Shown one piece after another: positions 11,916 through 24,191 of a stretch of 64,000 bases of DNA (its first letter is position 1; the number at the start of each line of letters is the position of its first letter). The position numbers and the translations under genes were made by a program. Where the stretch lies: NCBI GenBank assembly GCA_028023455.1, contig JAQFVV010006510.1, positions 124,001 through 188,000 on the forward strand, in the 5' to 3' direction. Below the pieces are notes generated by a model. It was given only the letters and a program-made list of their open reading frames with translations. It was not told the DNA's origin and did no database searches. This DNA comes from Epiperipatus broadwayi (lineage: Eukaryota; Onychophora; Udeonychophora; Euonychophora; Peripatidae).

Positions 11916-13574
11916 TTGTGTATCAATTATAGGAGATAGAATGGATAGCTGAAGAAAGTTTGAAAGTATGTATTCATATATATATATATATATATATAAT
12001 ATTTTTAATGTACTTTTTAGAACCTGTCAGTTTTACTTTAGCTCTTGGCCTGTGGCAATTTTTTTTAGATTATGTGCTTTCTAATGAAGTTACTTATAAA
12101 TAGATAACTCCTCTCATTAAATATTTTCATATATATATATATATGAATGGTAATATTTTTGATGCTTTTTTGATATCCATTAATTATACATTTCTTTAAA
12201 AAAATGAAACATTAATATTAATTATAATAAACGAAGTTTTTAAACCATTATTTAGCATATGTTTTAATTAAAAAATCTTTAATTTTTAATTACAGTATAT
12301 ACATGAAATTAATAATTCAGCACATAATATATAAATACTGACATTATATAAATATTTAAATAAAAACAAATGTTTTTATAAAATAAAAAAAAACATTAAT
12401 TATATTAACGGAAAACTAGTGTTATAAGACTACAAAAAATAAAAAAATCTATTTCCAAACATATTTTATATATATCTATTAATAAATGCATGAAAAATAA
12501 TGTAATTAAAAAGATTTATCTTAATATTACTTCTGTTTAAATTTAAGCCTTAATATTGTCAACACATTCATACTTTAAAACTAAAATCAATATATTGTGA
12601 AAAAGTAATTGTGTGAAAAGTTTTGCCCCTATTTAAACATAATGAGTATTGGTATGTAATAATTGTTACATTTTCATTTACCATTGTCAAACTCCTTCCA
12701 CTCACAACTTTGACGCCATCCATTTCAGATAAGTACACTAATGATTATTACTAATCAGTTTCGAAACTAATCTGATCTATATAAATAAATAAATGTGAAA
12801 ATTAGTTTGTTTATTTATTTTTTTGTATCTTGCACAATTTTTTTTTTTGTAGATAATTTTATAGGCTATGAACTTTTGTTTAAAGATACTTCATTGTTTT
12901 AAAAATCTTGCTAATTTATCACCACTTTCTTTTTTATACAAAGTTTGTATTCATGAAATAGAGATTTTGATTGTAAGTGCATGCTGCATATATTTCTTAA
13001 AAATAAGTAATTTATTTGATTTTAAAGAGGAGTGGTGTCAAATTTGTTATATAGATTGTTTAAATAAAGACAGAATACAGTATATTACTATCTATTTATA
13101 AACTAAAATACTAATGGGTATATGCTAATAAAAATATATGCTTAATTTAAGCAATAAATCAGTAAACAAGGTCATTATGAGTGGTACATCCGATTATTTA
13201 TATTCTAAATAGTGTCAATCTACAATAATCTTAAAAAACTAATTTTTCTACAGAGGTTTGTAAATTACTTTAAACAATATTATTTTTTAGAGAATACTTA
13301 AATATAATTTTATTGTGATTTATATATCTAAATATATTAAAGGAATTTATGTGATTTTAAAGGCGAAATATTGGTTTCACATTTGTATGTAGATTTTTCA
13401 AAATACAAAAAATAGTATTAACCTCCTTTAATTAACTACTAATGGATACTTTCTAATAAACTGTTAATCACAATTTAAGAAATAAATCGATAAAAAAATA
13501 AGCAGTAGTTTCACATTGTTTATCTTTTAAAAACGCTTACTTATGATAATTTAAAAAAAAAATATTAACATTTT
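11916..13574. other. AT-rich stretch with weak diverged duplication, no gene seen
   Basis: Segments around 12990-13190 and 13350-13520 look like old copies of one another (shared 'gattttaaag', 'aataaatc'). TA runs lie at 11979-11998 and 12130-12144. No coding signal. Confidence 0.45.
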
Positions 13575-14806
13575 ACCATACAATAATTTACTTGTTTATA
13601 AATTATATTACCCAGCCCAGAAGTTATAACACAACCAGCCTATAAGTTACTATGCTAGTTATTATTTAATTCTAAGCTTTATACACACCTATACATATTT
13701 TAATATTCATGTGCACAACACATTTATTCCGATACACACATATATGATTCATATATATAGCAACGAAAGAGTGCAATTACACATCAGATTTGTTTATTTA
13801 ATGCTTTTTTTAATTTTAATTTTAAAAAAAATATTACTGTATTCAATGTAGAGATAACATGAGTCCCTTCATTACTATGCATTCATTGAACATATATATA
13901 GAGCAAAGGTCAACTTACCTTAATTACGATTGAATGTCCACGTTGTCAAAGTTAACAGTCCGCACAGTTATAATTCGAAAGAAATACTAGCCTTATCGAT
14001 ATTTGTTGATCCTGAGGATGGTAAACAGGCCTCAATGTGATATTCCAAATAGGTTATCATAGAGGTGGAGTAGATGATTTTGCTTGCTTAAGAGGTCCTA
14101 ACAACATGTGCTTCATTGCCATTACACTTGATAATTTTAAAAAGGGAAATTTCATAAATCCAATTCAGGTGAGTTCTACAATAGCAATCCACTGGGCTGG
14201 TCTAATGAAACCCACACTATTTAATTACTTCAACATTTTGATGGGAATATTAATAAAACTTCTTAATTAATTACAAGTTAATCCAATCCAAAATCCGTGC
14301 CATGTCTCTCCTCTTTCCTTATAATCATCACTATATTTTTCGAGCACAAAATAGTTCTTTTCTTTTACACTCTCTAACCTCCTATTTTTCCTTATCTATT
14401 CGTATGCCACAAACCGGATCTTCTATTGTTTCAGAATACCAACTCGACCAGTTCTCAGACTTCTGGTCACCAGAGTCATTAACTCAAACTGCCCACAGCA
14501 ACTAATTCATTCTACTTCTGTAGCTTTATATGCCCAATGGATTCATCAAGAAACACGTGTTACTGCTAATATTATTAAAATGTAGAACTTAGAACATTAA
14601 CGAATAACAAAATATATATGTATAACCAATAACAAATTTATACAACTCCATATATAATTGCCTCTCAACAATCCCACATATAACCATTAATAGATTTACA
14701 CACTTTGTAATAACACACATACAACTACATTTATATAAGCATACAGTCCATCCTTTAACAGATTACATATTACTTTCACACTCTTTGTAACAGGGTTTGA
14801 ATGACT
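13575..14806. repeat. 1.2-kb direct repeat, copy 1 (candidate LTR)
   Basis: High similarity to 16838-18053 from 'accata.' through 'gttYgaatgact', with small indels. An inner boundary TGATAAT...GTAACA would give TG/CA ends, but copy 1 has CA in place of the first TG and no clear primer-binding site or polypurine tract adjoins either copy. It is either a decayed LTR or a simple segmental duplication. Confidence 0.6.
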
Positions 14807-14879
14807 ATTTATATATATCTTTTTGCATATACACAGTCATTCCATATTAACACTCACAATTAACACTATATTTGAATTG

Positions 14880-16080
14880 TCTTTTGTATTCGAACCCTGC
14901 ATTTTATATACCCCCTGGTGCAATAGCCTTCAAATACCTTCTGTGTATTTGAACAGCTTCTTAAATGATTTTTCCATATCCTTTACTCCCTTCGGTACCA
15001 CCTTTCTGTTTTGGTGGCCATGGTCCCTTTCCTTGGTCAAACTTTGGCTTATCTGGCAGACGATGAGATTCCGGTTTGTATTGCCATCTCAGTCTATGAC
15101 TATCATCACAACCTTTTCTATGCATGACATCCCTTCTTTAGCATGTCCTTCTTCCATCCCAAACAATACTTTGCTGATCTTGAACTTCCTTCTCTCACTC
15201 CAATGGTATGTTGTGGTCATATATGCTCATGTTCAGAGCATTAAGTAGCTCTGCCACTTCTTTGATGGATGCCTTCCTCACCCCTACACATCATTCTTTC
15301 CACATTCATAGGCATATTGTGTCTTACAATTTGAATGATATGGCTTTCTGATAAATGACATGCATCCACTGTCCTCAGTCTCGCCACTTGGCAATGAAAG
15401 AATTGAGAGAAATTTTTTTCTTCCCTTCCTCATATTTCTCTCACATTACTTGGTACTGCACAAATTCCTGGTGGTCTTCTGACCAGAAAGACTATTCTAT
15501 CCTTTTCTGGTACTCTTCGAAGTTTGTGGCCTGTTGGGACAATGAGTCCCACTACACTTGGGCATACCCACTTAGATGGTTGTACACTACCATTAATTTA
15601 CCTTCCTCTGGCATAGGATTCATGCCAAAGTATCTTCATAGGCTTTTCAGGTGTTCCACAGGAGCTTTCCCCATTTGGCCTTCAAACTACCATATCTTTA
15701 AGAAATGGTTCACATGTGTGTACTGCCATACCCATACATTTACCCATATGCTCTGGTCTTTCAGTCTCACCCACCTTTGGCTTTTGTTTTATATTCTTCT
15801 CTCATCCATCTAGCCCTCTTTCTACTTCTTTATTGTCAGACATCTCTGCCCTTTCCTTGCTTTCATCCTCATTTTCCTTACATCCCCTTTTTTTGCCTAC
15901 CTTTGCCTTCTATCCCCAGTCTCCATTCTATTTCTTAAAATCTCTGTTCGAACCTCTCATCCATTTTTTGAAATCTGAGTTCTAGACTTGCCAATTTTTC
16001 TAAAAATGCTCTCCATTACTTCGTTCCCTTCCATCACCTCCTGCTTTTCCCCTTTCTGTTTATTTTTCAGCTTCATGTTC
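14880..16080 (-). pseudogene. Decayed gag-like retroelement coding region
   Basis: This is the unique segment between the two 1.2-kb direct repeats. Read on the minus strand it gives protein-like stretches broken by many stops and shifts. In order these are: a charged helical part (MDERFEQRF, GRQKK) near 15.9-16.0 kb; NFEEYQKRIE, EDHQEFVQYQV and SLNSFIAKWRD near 15.38-15.55 kb; EVAELLNALNMSIYDHNIPLE near 15.19-15.25 kb; and a Pro/Lys/Gly-rich part (LPDKPKFDQGKGPWPP) near 15.0-15.07 kb. Acidic-helical followed by Lys/Gly/Pro-rich composition suits an LTR-element gag, but no zinc knuckle, protease or RT is visible. The family call is inference. The element would be non-autonomous or internally deleted. 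Confidence 0.4.
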
Positions 16081-16837
16081 TCTGTATCTATATATCACTG
16101 TTATTATGTTCATGTCTATCTACTACTGTTTTGATTACATGCCAGGTTCGTCACCTTAGCTTCCAGTGGTCCACTGCATGACCCACCTGATAGACCCTCC
16201 TTCATTATTATCATATGAAATGATATTGTTTTATAATATCCCAATGTTGATAAAATTCTTAAACCCCTATTTTATAAACCATGACTTTTATAAATATATC
16301 ATGGAACAGACATCAATGCTATTTTCCCCTCTGACCACTTGAGAAATTTTCTACACGTATATTCACACATCACAAAATATGCCAATATTTATTATATTTC
16401 CAATATGTGTTTAAACTCTTTCTGTTTTCTCTACCACTTTTTTTTACAAAAAAATTCTCCAACATTTGTTTGGAAAGCTCTTTTAACGTTTCATTAAGAC
16501 GATCTTTTAATGCCTGTTCTCCAGTATTCGCAGCCCTGTTCATTGGGACACCATTGTAAGCATCTACCCATATTATTGTTGCATAATTTATGCATGTATA
16601 TGATCTCTCTCATGGCTTCGAGTAAGTATATTTATGAGCATGGTTTAAATCCCATCTCAAGCACCAATCTTACACTTGATAAGAATTATACTCACCGAAA
16701 ACATAAATAAGGGTTCTGTATATGTATATGTCTAGGGTAGCACATACAGATTAGCTCTCTAACTCAAGGTCTGGGCAACATGATCTAGCAAGAGAACACA
16801 GCAAAAAATCTTGACTACGTCATAGATATCTATGTAT

Positions 16838-18053
16838 ACCATATGATAATTTATTTGTTTATAAATTATATTACCCAGCCCAGAAGTTATAACACAACCA
16901 GTCTATAAGATACTATACTAGTTATCATTTAATTCTAAGCTTTATACACACATACACATATTTTAATATTCATGCACACAACCCATTTATTCCGATACAC
17001 ACATGTATGATCCATATATATAGCAACGAAAGAGTGCAATTACACATCAGAGTTGTTTATTTAATGTTTTTTTAAATTTAATTTAAAAAAAATATTACTG
17101 TTTTTAATATAGAGATAACATGAATCCCTTCATTACTATGCATTCATATATAGAGAGCAAAGGTCAATTTACCTTAATTACGATCGAATGTCCATGTGGT
17201 CAGAGTTAACAATAAGCACAGTTATAATCTGAAAGAAATACTGGCCTTATCGATATTTGTTGATCCTAAGGATAGTAAACAGTCTGCAATGTGATATTCC
17301 AAATAGGTTATTGTAGAGGTGGAGTAGATGATTTCACTCACTTAAGAGGTCCTAATGGTATGTGCTTCATCACCATTACACTTGATAATTTTAAACAGCG
17401 AAATTTTATAAATACGATTCAGGTGAGTTCTACAATAACAATCCACTGGGCCGGTCTAACAAAACCCACACTATTTAAGTATCCCAACATTTTGATGGGA
17501 ATTAAGTACACATTAATCCAATCCAAAATCCGTGCCACCTCCCTCCTCTTTCCTTCTAATCACCACTATATTTTTCGAGCACAAAATAGTTATTTTCTTT
17601 TACACTCTCTAACCTTGTATTTTTCCTTATCTATCTATTCATATGCCACAAACCAGATCTTCTATTGTTTCAGATACCCATCTTGACCAGTTCTCAGACT
17701 TCTGGCCACCAGAGTCATTAACTCAAAAACTCAAACTGCCCACAGGAACTTATTCATTCTACTTCTGTAGCTTTATATGCCCAATGGATTCATCAAGAAA
17801 CACGTGTTACCACTAATATTATTAAAATGTAGAACTTAGAACATTAACGAACAACAAAATATATATGTATACCCAGTAACAAATTTATACAACTCCGTAT
17901 ATAATTGCCTCTCATCAATCCCACATATAACCGTTAATACATATACACACTTTATAATAACACACATACAACTATATTTATATAAGCATATAGTCCATCC
18001 TTTAACAGATTACGTATTACTTTCACACTCTTTGTAACAGGGTTCGAATGACT
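16838..18053. repeat. 1.2-kb direct repeat, copy 2 (candidate LTR)
   Basis: Partner of 13575-14806. It is followed within a few bases by a decayed PLE endonuclease fragment, so the boundary beyond 18053 belongs to another element. Confidence 0.6.
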
Positions 18054-18054
18054 G

Positions 18055-18396
18055 TATATATATATGTTGGAATGTGGTTGTGGAATAAAATACATAGGGG
18101 AATCCAAATCAACACTCACAATTATACAATGATCATTAGACATTATATAACTTGTACAGACAGAAACCATATCTTCAGTTACAATATGATATACTCCATC
18201 AATTATATTCGATCATACTATATCATGTAATTATGGCTTTAAAGTTAATAATAGAGATAAAACATTATTCAAATTGAAAGGTATAATGAATAAACTTAAA
18301 GAGGCAATGATGATATCTAGGAATAGAGGTGGTTTAATGAATAAACAATCGGCTAATATAAAGACAACAGAATTGTTGGAAATTCACTTAGATTGA
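18055..18396 (+). pseudogene. PLE GIY-YIG endonuclease remnant
   Basis: The plus strand reads ECGCGIKYIGESKSTL at about 18063-18110. This is the CxC plus YIGES signature of PLE endonucleases, and a stop follows soon after. A later frame (18279-18396) gives KEAMMISRNRGGLMNKQSANIK and a stop, which matches the C-terminal KEAIFINRN...LINRQ block of the intact copy at 59.8 kb. The catalytic helix and the RT domain are missing. It abuts the 1.2-kb direct repeat. Confidence 0.75.
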
Positions 18397-18441
18397 ACTG
18401 ATGGGTAATGCACGTTTTTATTTTTGTAGTCTTTGTCATCT

Positions 18442-18488
18442 AACAGTTTAAAAAGATTGTCAGTGAAACTATTGACAGTACTTCTGGT
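18442..18488 (+). ncRNA. Relic of the PLE tail hammerhead-like fold
   Basis: AACAG (18442-18446) can pair with CTGGT (18484-18488) around a TGTCA/TGACA stem, ending in the tail motif GTACTTCTGG. It starts about 45 nt after the endonuclease stop, as in the better copies. The core spacing is irregular, so this is a decayed relic. Confidence 0.35.
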
Positions 18489-18814
18489 AAAGAATATATT
18501 ATTTACATTTGAATACTGGCTAAATATATTTGTTTGAATTATTATAATATATATATTTATATATATATATATGGCTATATATATATATTTCCATATATAT
18601 ATATATTATATATTCTTATTCGATATTTGCAATTCAAATTAAAACCATATATGTAATCTTATAATTGAATATTAATAAACACAGTAATAAAATATATGTA
18701 AAGCACAATTTTAAAAAACTTTTATTCACTTAGGTGTACTTTTGACTATCTTTGTAGTCTTTGTCATCTAGCACTTTTAAAGGCTAACCTTTTGACAATT
18801 CGGTGATTTTTTAC

Positions 18815-19110
18815 ATTCTCTGGCTTTTTTTTAAGTGTTTCTTATATTTATATATTAACATGGCTTTCTTTATTTCCCTTTTATTGTTGTTTCTTTCAAT
18901 TTGCAATTCAAATTAAAACCATATATACATAATTTATTATGGTCATTAAAAACTGATGCTGAAACATCATTTTCAATACAATTTTGTTTCATTTTTTGAA
19001 TCTTTTTTAAAATCAGCAAATACTCTTTAGTTCTTTTCTCCAATGTACATCTTGATTCCTCTATATATCCACTGTCACACTTACATCTCCATTTATAAAT
19101 GATGCAATTT
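18815..19110 (-). pseudogene. PLE GIY-YIG endonuclease fragment, left arm
   Basis: The minus strand gives CKCDSGYIEESRCTLEKRTK, then KIQKMKQN, SASVFNDHNK and, after a frameshift, IERNNNKREIKKAMLIYKYK. These correspond to the CxC...YIGES motif, the Arg/Glu helix, the DH motif and the C-terminal KEA block of intact PLE endonucleases. Gly of YIG is replaced (YIEES) and the frame is broken, so it is inactive. Confidence 0.7.
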
Positions 19111-19357
19111 TTAATTAAAAATGAGGCTTTATCTTTTGAATTATTTATTAATTTGTTTAATCCATTTTAAAATAAAAATTGCATTATTTATAAATGGAGA
19201 TGTACATCTTGATTCCTCTATATATCCACTGTCACACTTACATCTCCATTTATAAATGATGCAATTTTTAATTAAAAATGAGGTTTTATCTTTTGAATTA
19301 TTTATTAATTTGTTTAATCCATTTTAAAATAAAAATTGCATTATTTATAAATGGAGA
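19044..19357. repeat. 157-bp perfect tandem duplication inside the PLE palindrome
   Basis: Unit 19044-19200 is repeated at 19201-19357 with one visible base change (ggctttt to ggttttt). The unit contains the start of the minus-strand endonuclease motif and itself ends in the reverse complement 'tttataaatggagatgt', so the duplication copied the head-to-head junction. Confidence 0.9.
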
Positions 19358-19701
19358 TGTAAGTGTGGCAGTATATATATATATATATCAATATATATAT
19401 ATACTGCCACACTATATATATATATATAGGGGAATCAAGATGTACATTGGAGAAAGAAACTAAAGATGAATTGTTGTTATTAAAAAGAGTTCAAAAAATG
19501 AAACAAATTTATAATGAAAATGAGCACGTTTCATCAGCGGTTTTTTATGACCATAGTAAAATATATATATATGGTTTTGGTTTGAATTATAATAATGTAA
19601 AAATATGGCAAATTGAAAGAAAGAACAATAAAATAAAGGAAGCTATGATAATATATAAATATAAGCAAGACTTAATAAATGGACAGTTGACAGAACTATG
19701 A
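19358..19701 (+). pseudogene. PLE GIY-YIG endonuclease fragment, right arm, split by TA repeats
   Basis: The plus strand starts with Lys-Cys-Gly codons, then two blocks of (TA)n separated by an inverted 'tactgccacact'. The frame resumes as YIGESRCTLEKETKDE, then RVQKMKQIYNENE, SSAVFYDHSK, NNVKIWQIERKNNKIKEAMII and a stop. The parts after the TA tracts agree with the C-terminal two thirds of a PLE endonuclease, including the Arg-rich helix and the KEA block. RT is absent. It is the partner of the minus-strand fragment at 18815-19110. Confidence 0.75.
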
Positions 19702-19810
19702 AGATAGTCGAAAGCACTCCTAATCAGGATAAAAGTGTTTTAAAGTTATACTTTACATATATTTGGTTACAGTATTTATTAATATTCAATTACAAGATTC
19801 CATATATTGT

Positions 19811-20162
19811 AATGATCACGTCTGTACATTTGCTCAACAGACTGAGAGTCTGAGTCAGAGAACCAAAAGCTGATCAAGTTGGGATAGTAATATCCTATGT
19901 CTGATCATGCTTCATCTGTCTCATCCGTGATTCCAAATCAACCCATTGTGAATGACATACTTGAGACTACACTCAATATCTTTTTATTCACATTCCAGCA
20001 ATAGCAAAATGGTAAAATATGAGACATCCCCCCACATATTATATTATATAACTTCATTAGTGATTCAGAAAGTAATGAGCAAAAATGGAGACGGAGAGAG
20101 ATTTATATTTTATAAATTTAATGTAACAATTAATAAGTTATAAGTAAAGTAAATTATGTACA
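19811..20162. other. AT-rich stretch, no gene seen
   Basis: Nothing recognisable between the PLE palindrome and the minisatellite. Confidence 0.5.
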
Positions 20163-20470
20163 TATTGCTCACACACAGGTGAGTGGATACTGAGGGTTAC
20201 AAAACATATAAAAATGCAAATTAGATATTGCTCACACAAGTGAGTGAATACTTACGTTTACAATGAATATGGTAAGGCAAATTATATTGCTCACACACAG
20301 GTGAGTGGCTACTTTGGTTTACAAAGAATATGATCAAGCCAATTATGTGTTGCCCACACACAGGTGAGTGAATAATTAGATTAGGAAAATGTTTAATGTG
20401 ATTATCAATAAACAACAAACAAAACTAATTATATTTGCTCACACACAGATGAGTAAAATTTAGGATTGCA
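20163..20470. repeat. Minisatellite of ~60-bp units, each with a CTCAC/GTGAG hairpin
   Basis: Five units start at about 20163, 20227, 20286, 20350 and 20445. Each begins with 'ttgctcacacacaggtgagtg' or a close variant and is followed by variable AT-rich sequence. CTCAC and GTGAG pair around a 4-6 nt loop. Spacings are 64, 59, 64 and 95 bp. Confidence 0.85.
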
Positions 20471-22980
20471 AAATGTCTAAATAGACTATGAGTTACAGAG
20501 CTGAAAATATGCTTATACTATCTTTTATGTCCTAACTTATGCCATGATCAACATTGTGAAAATTGGCAATAATTAGAGTGATCAATTATTGTCAACAGCT
20601 TGGGATTATATTATTATTTTTACTAAGTTTAAACATAACTTATAATGATATTTGCATGATATTATATATAATTACTACACAGATAATCATAATAACTCAG
20701 ATTCTGAATTGGATCAAAGCCGATGTTAAGTTCTATGGGAGGTTGAACTGATGTTGGGCAGTCAAACATCAGATTCTAGGGCATTACAAACTATAGTATC
20801 AGAACATATGAGTCTTGATTGTGTTCTTAATTGAGGTTCATTACCTAGTAATTGGTTCCTCAGACCAAGCTACTTGCTATAATACAAAGAGTCCCTTTTA
20901 TTCAAATGAACAGAACAGTGGCTTAATGAGCCCTTGGAATACTTTGGTTCCTTCAAATACAAATAAATGTAACAGTTGCTTAAACTTTCAATGCATGACT
21001 TGATGTGAAATAGATGCTGATGTAAGCCATTATAGATATAGCAAAAAGTTACGCATATTTATGTAACTAGCAACATAATTGTCACACTAATTTAATATTT
21101 TCCTAAATTAATTATGCCAAATATTAGCTTCCATCAGTGCCACTACCACTGCTCAGTTCATAAATAGTATTACTTAGTCACACTACAAAGGCAATAAAAA
21201 GAATCTGATTTAAGGATATCTGTATAGCTTAATCTCTAATTGAGGAGAGTTACAGCAACGTTAAGGATTTACTAAGATTTAAAATATTACTTATAGACTA
21301 TATAGCTCACATCTAATATTAAACAGACATTGATTGTTAAATAACTTAAGCTAAATATTGATTTTTAAAATAACTTACACAAAAATTCATTTATAAGTAG
21401 CTTACGCAAAATATCCATTTTTAAAAAACTTATTCAGTGCATTATAAATAATCGACACACTCTAACGTAAATAATAGTTTGATTTCAGAAGAGAGCTTTG
21501 CCTATATTTCTTTATATTATAAAATTTTAACATAATGGAAAGGTATTTAATCACATCTCCAATAATTATTAAACCCCACAAAACTCCATTCTGATAAACA
21601 TAGCATAAATTAATAAACATGAAATTAAAAACTAAATTTAGATGGCACAACAACAAATTTCAGAAAACGATCAGAAAAGTTCTAATTAAGAAATGATGAA
21701 TTTGTTTCAATGGTTTTATAGAACCTAAATATTTATGATTACTTAAAATATTTATGATCAAGCAAGAATTTATAGAGTGCTTTAAGCTTTAAAGTAAAGT
21801 TAACATAAATGGTTTAGTTTAACATTTAAATAATATAATAAATACGAGACTTGATTGGTTAGTTAGCTTTTAATTTAGAATTGGTTTAATAATGAAATTA
21901 GCACATTCTGCAGAATAATTTATCGGTAATACTTGGTAGTAAGTCTTTCAAGGCATTGTTTTTTTTTTTTACTGGGATTCTCTCCATTAAATCAGGCTGG
22001 TGCTTTTCTCCATTAAATCTACTGTGGCATTTCTATTACTTCAGTTGCGACTTTCTCCATCACTTTGGTCAAGAATTAGCTAGTACTTTAGGTGTAGCTT
22101 CTTCATCACTAGGCCAGGGCTGAGAGTGATGTTTTTTTTTCCATTCTGTAGCACAGTTTTCCATGAGAGATAGACAGCTTAGTCTATTGTCCCACTAGAC
22201 AACAGTTCTCATTTTAACAGCTTTGATAATGACATGGTCAGAATTCAGCTTGGTCAAAGTATTGCAGGAGCAGCTCTTTAATTATTTTTCAACAGTTGTT
22301 TTTTCAGAAAGTACATTTCCAGCCTTTTTTATGATGACTACAGGCTTTTTATATCATATTTTTGACTATTTTCCTCCCCCTTTTACTTTCACAATGCCAC
22401 TTGTCTACTGACTTCAAACTTTGCCTTTAACTAAATTTCCACTTAGTTTTTAATATTCGCCACAGCTAAATCTGGAGTTAAAAGCTCTATTTCTTTGGAT
22501 TTTCTAATTGCACTTAGTATGAATTTATACATGACTGGATTTTGTAATTTGTTTTTGCCTATAATTTTAAATGAGGTCTATTTTCAGCCAAAAATTTTTT
22601 AGATGAAATGTTAAAACTCTTAACCAAATACAACTTGTGTAATTTTAAGCAAACCATAGAACTCAAAAATTATGTAAAATGAATATTAAAACTTAAATAA
22701 ATAATTTTATAAATTTAAACTTATTATTTTGTTATATACCTAAATTCTAACCACACACTGGTAAGTTTACTTCAGTTTTAACAAACATAAACAAATATAT
22801 GCATATATAAATATTTATGACTGCATCTTAATATTATATTTAACAAGTGGTTATACATGCACATACTTGCCAATATTACAAGCACACTCAAAGTTTTAAA
22901 TTAAAGAAATATATGCAATCTGAGTAAAACAAAATAAACTATTCTAGAATATAATAGGTGAAACAGACAGGTTGATATAT
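20471..22980. other. AT-rich stretch, no gene seen
   Basis: No convincing exon, RNA or repeat. A T-rich block with repeated 'tctccattaaat' lies near 21976-22020 but is not periodic. Confidence 0.5.
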
Positions 22981-22992
22981 CTAACTGTTTCA

Positions 22993-23023
<31 letters not shown>

Positions 23024-23081
23024 GACAATGAAGATCGGTATATATGTCGAGGTATATATATATATATATATATATATACCT
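22993..23081. repeat. Two (TA)n tracts separated by a duplicated 'accttgacaatga' unit
   Basis: TA tracts at about 22993-23018 and 23052-23079 are each followed by 'taccttgacaatga', so the tract and its flank were duplicated. Confidence 0.8.
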
Positions 23082-23117
23082 TGACAATGACGGATGCTAG
23101 TTCATCAATATATATAT

Positions 23118-23455
23118 ATGGAAACTTATTAGTAAATACAGTAATCAAAAATTTTGAAAAGTACAAAAAATATAATCATCACTTATAATCGTCATTAACA
23201 AATATTATTATTAATGTAAAAATATTGCAAATAGAGAGAAATAATAAAATAAAAATAAAAGAAGCTATGCTAATATCATCAAACATTAAGAACACATAAT
23301 TAGGGATGGTTAATCTTTCAAAGTCTTAGTTGACAAAGTCTATGACTATAGTCAAAAGCACTCCTAAGTGACAATTATATTTTTTTGTATTTTTCAAAAT
23401 TTTTGATTACTGATTTACTAATATTTAATTACAAGTTTTCCTATGTTGTTTTAAA
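23118..23455 (+). pseudogene. Small palindromic PLE remnant (endonuclease tail)
   Basis: The left end 'ttagtaaatacagtaatcaaaaattttgaaaa' (23130-23160) is the reverse complement of the right end near 23390-23440. Between them, on the plus strand, about 23222-23300 reads ILQIERNNKIKIKEAMLIS followed by a stop. This is the C-terminal KEA block of the PLE family at 18.6-19.8 kb. The remainder of the endonuclease and all of the RT are absent. Confidence 0.65.
23325..23368 (+). ncRNA. Hammerhead-like fold in PLE tail
   Basis: CTTAG (23325-23329) pairs with CTAAG (23364-23368). Eight bases (TTGACAAA) precede stem GTCTAT/ATAGTC, which has one mismatch and loop GACT. Ten bases (AAAAGCACTC) follow. 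This is the 8-nt/10-nt layout seen at 51.6, 56.97 and 59.9 kb, again shortly after an endonuclease stop. Confidence 0.5.
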
Positions 23456-23485
23456 GAAATACAGACATCGATTTATAATATTATT

Positions 23486-23519
<34 letters not shown>

Positions 23520-24036
23520 GATTATTCTGTATAATTAATTCTAAGGCAGTATGTCATTTGCTTAATCTGAAAAAAAAATTCCAACACTTCTATTTACATA
23601 TATAATTAATTAACTTTTTTTATATATGTTTAAGCTTGTTTTGACATATCTTAGATATATTACATATATCAGAGTATACACATGATAATTAATAACAAAA
23701 ATTTCTTTATCATGTGAGAAATATATTTAAAGTAAAATCCTAAATGTTGATTATATTTAGTGGTAAAATTTTGCAATGGTGTTGATAATTCAAATACTAT
23801 TATTTCATTTAAATAAAATGTAAGCATTGAAACCATGAGCGCAGCTACATATCATGTTATACTTTTTATTTTACTAATGTAAGTGAAGCTGTTGATTCAG
23901 GTAGTCATTTACAATGTTATTCATTACATGTTTAGGTTGTATCTAAAACATAAATGGCTTTAAATATCAGTCAGTTATTTTGTTAGGTAATAGTTAATGA
24001 TATTAAAACTTAATTTGCATTAGAAATTGCCTAATG

Positions 24037-24070
<34 letters not shown>

Positions 24071-24191
24071 TGAATATTTTCACATGTTACAAATATAATG
24101 AAATATAATCTGGGTACATTTGTGTATATATATATGAAAAACAAAAACAAGTTAAAAATTTTTTAACCTGCTTATAGCTTGTATTTTATGA

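Larger units (their letters stand above)
18637..19810. mobile_element. Head-to-head palindrome of decayed PLE endonuclease copies
   Basis: The left arm reads as PLE endonuclease on the minus strand and the right arm on the plus strand. Outside the coding parts, matching tails run outward: 'ctttacatatattt.' and 'tttattaatattcaatta.aagatt.catatat' occur near 18640-18700 in reverse and 19750-19810 forward. The centre has been duplicated in tandem (19044-19357). This is a third PLE family in the window, related to the fragments at 18.1 and 23.2 kb. Confidence 0.75.

Noticed and set aside
20163-20470. CRISPR array
   Set aside because: Repeat spacing is superficially similar, but units are few, irregular, and lie in eukaryotic retroelement-rich DNA without cas genes. 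It is a minisatellite.
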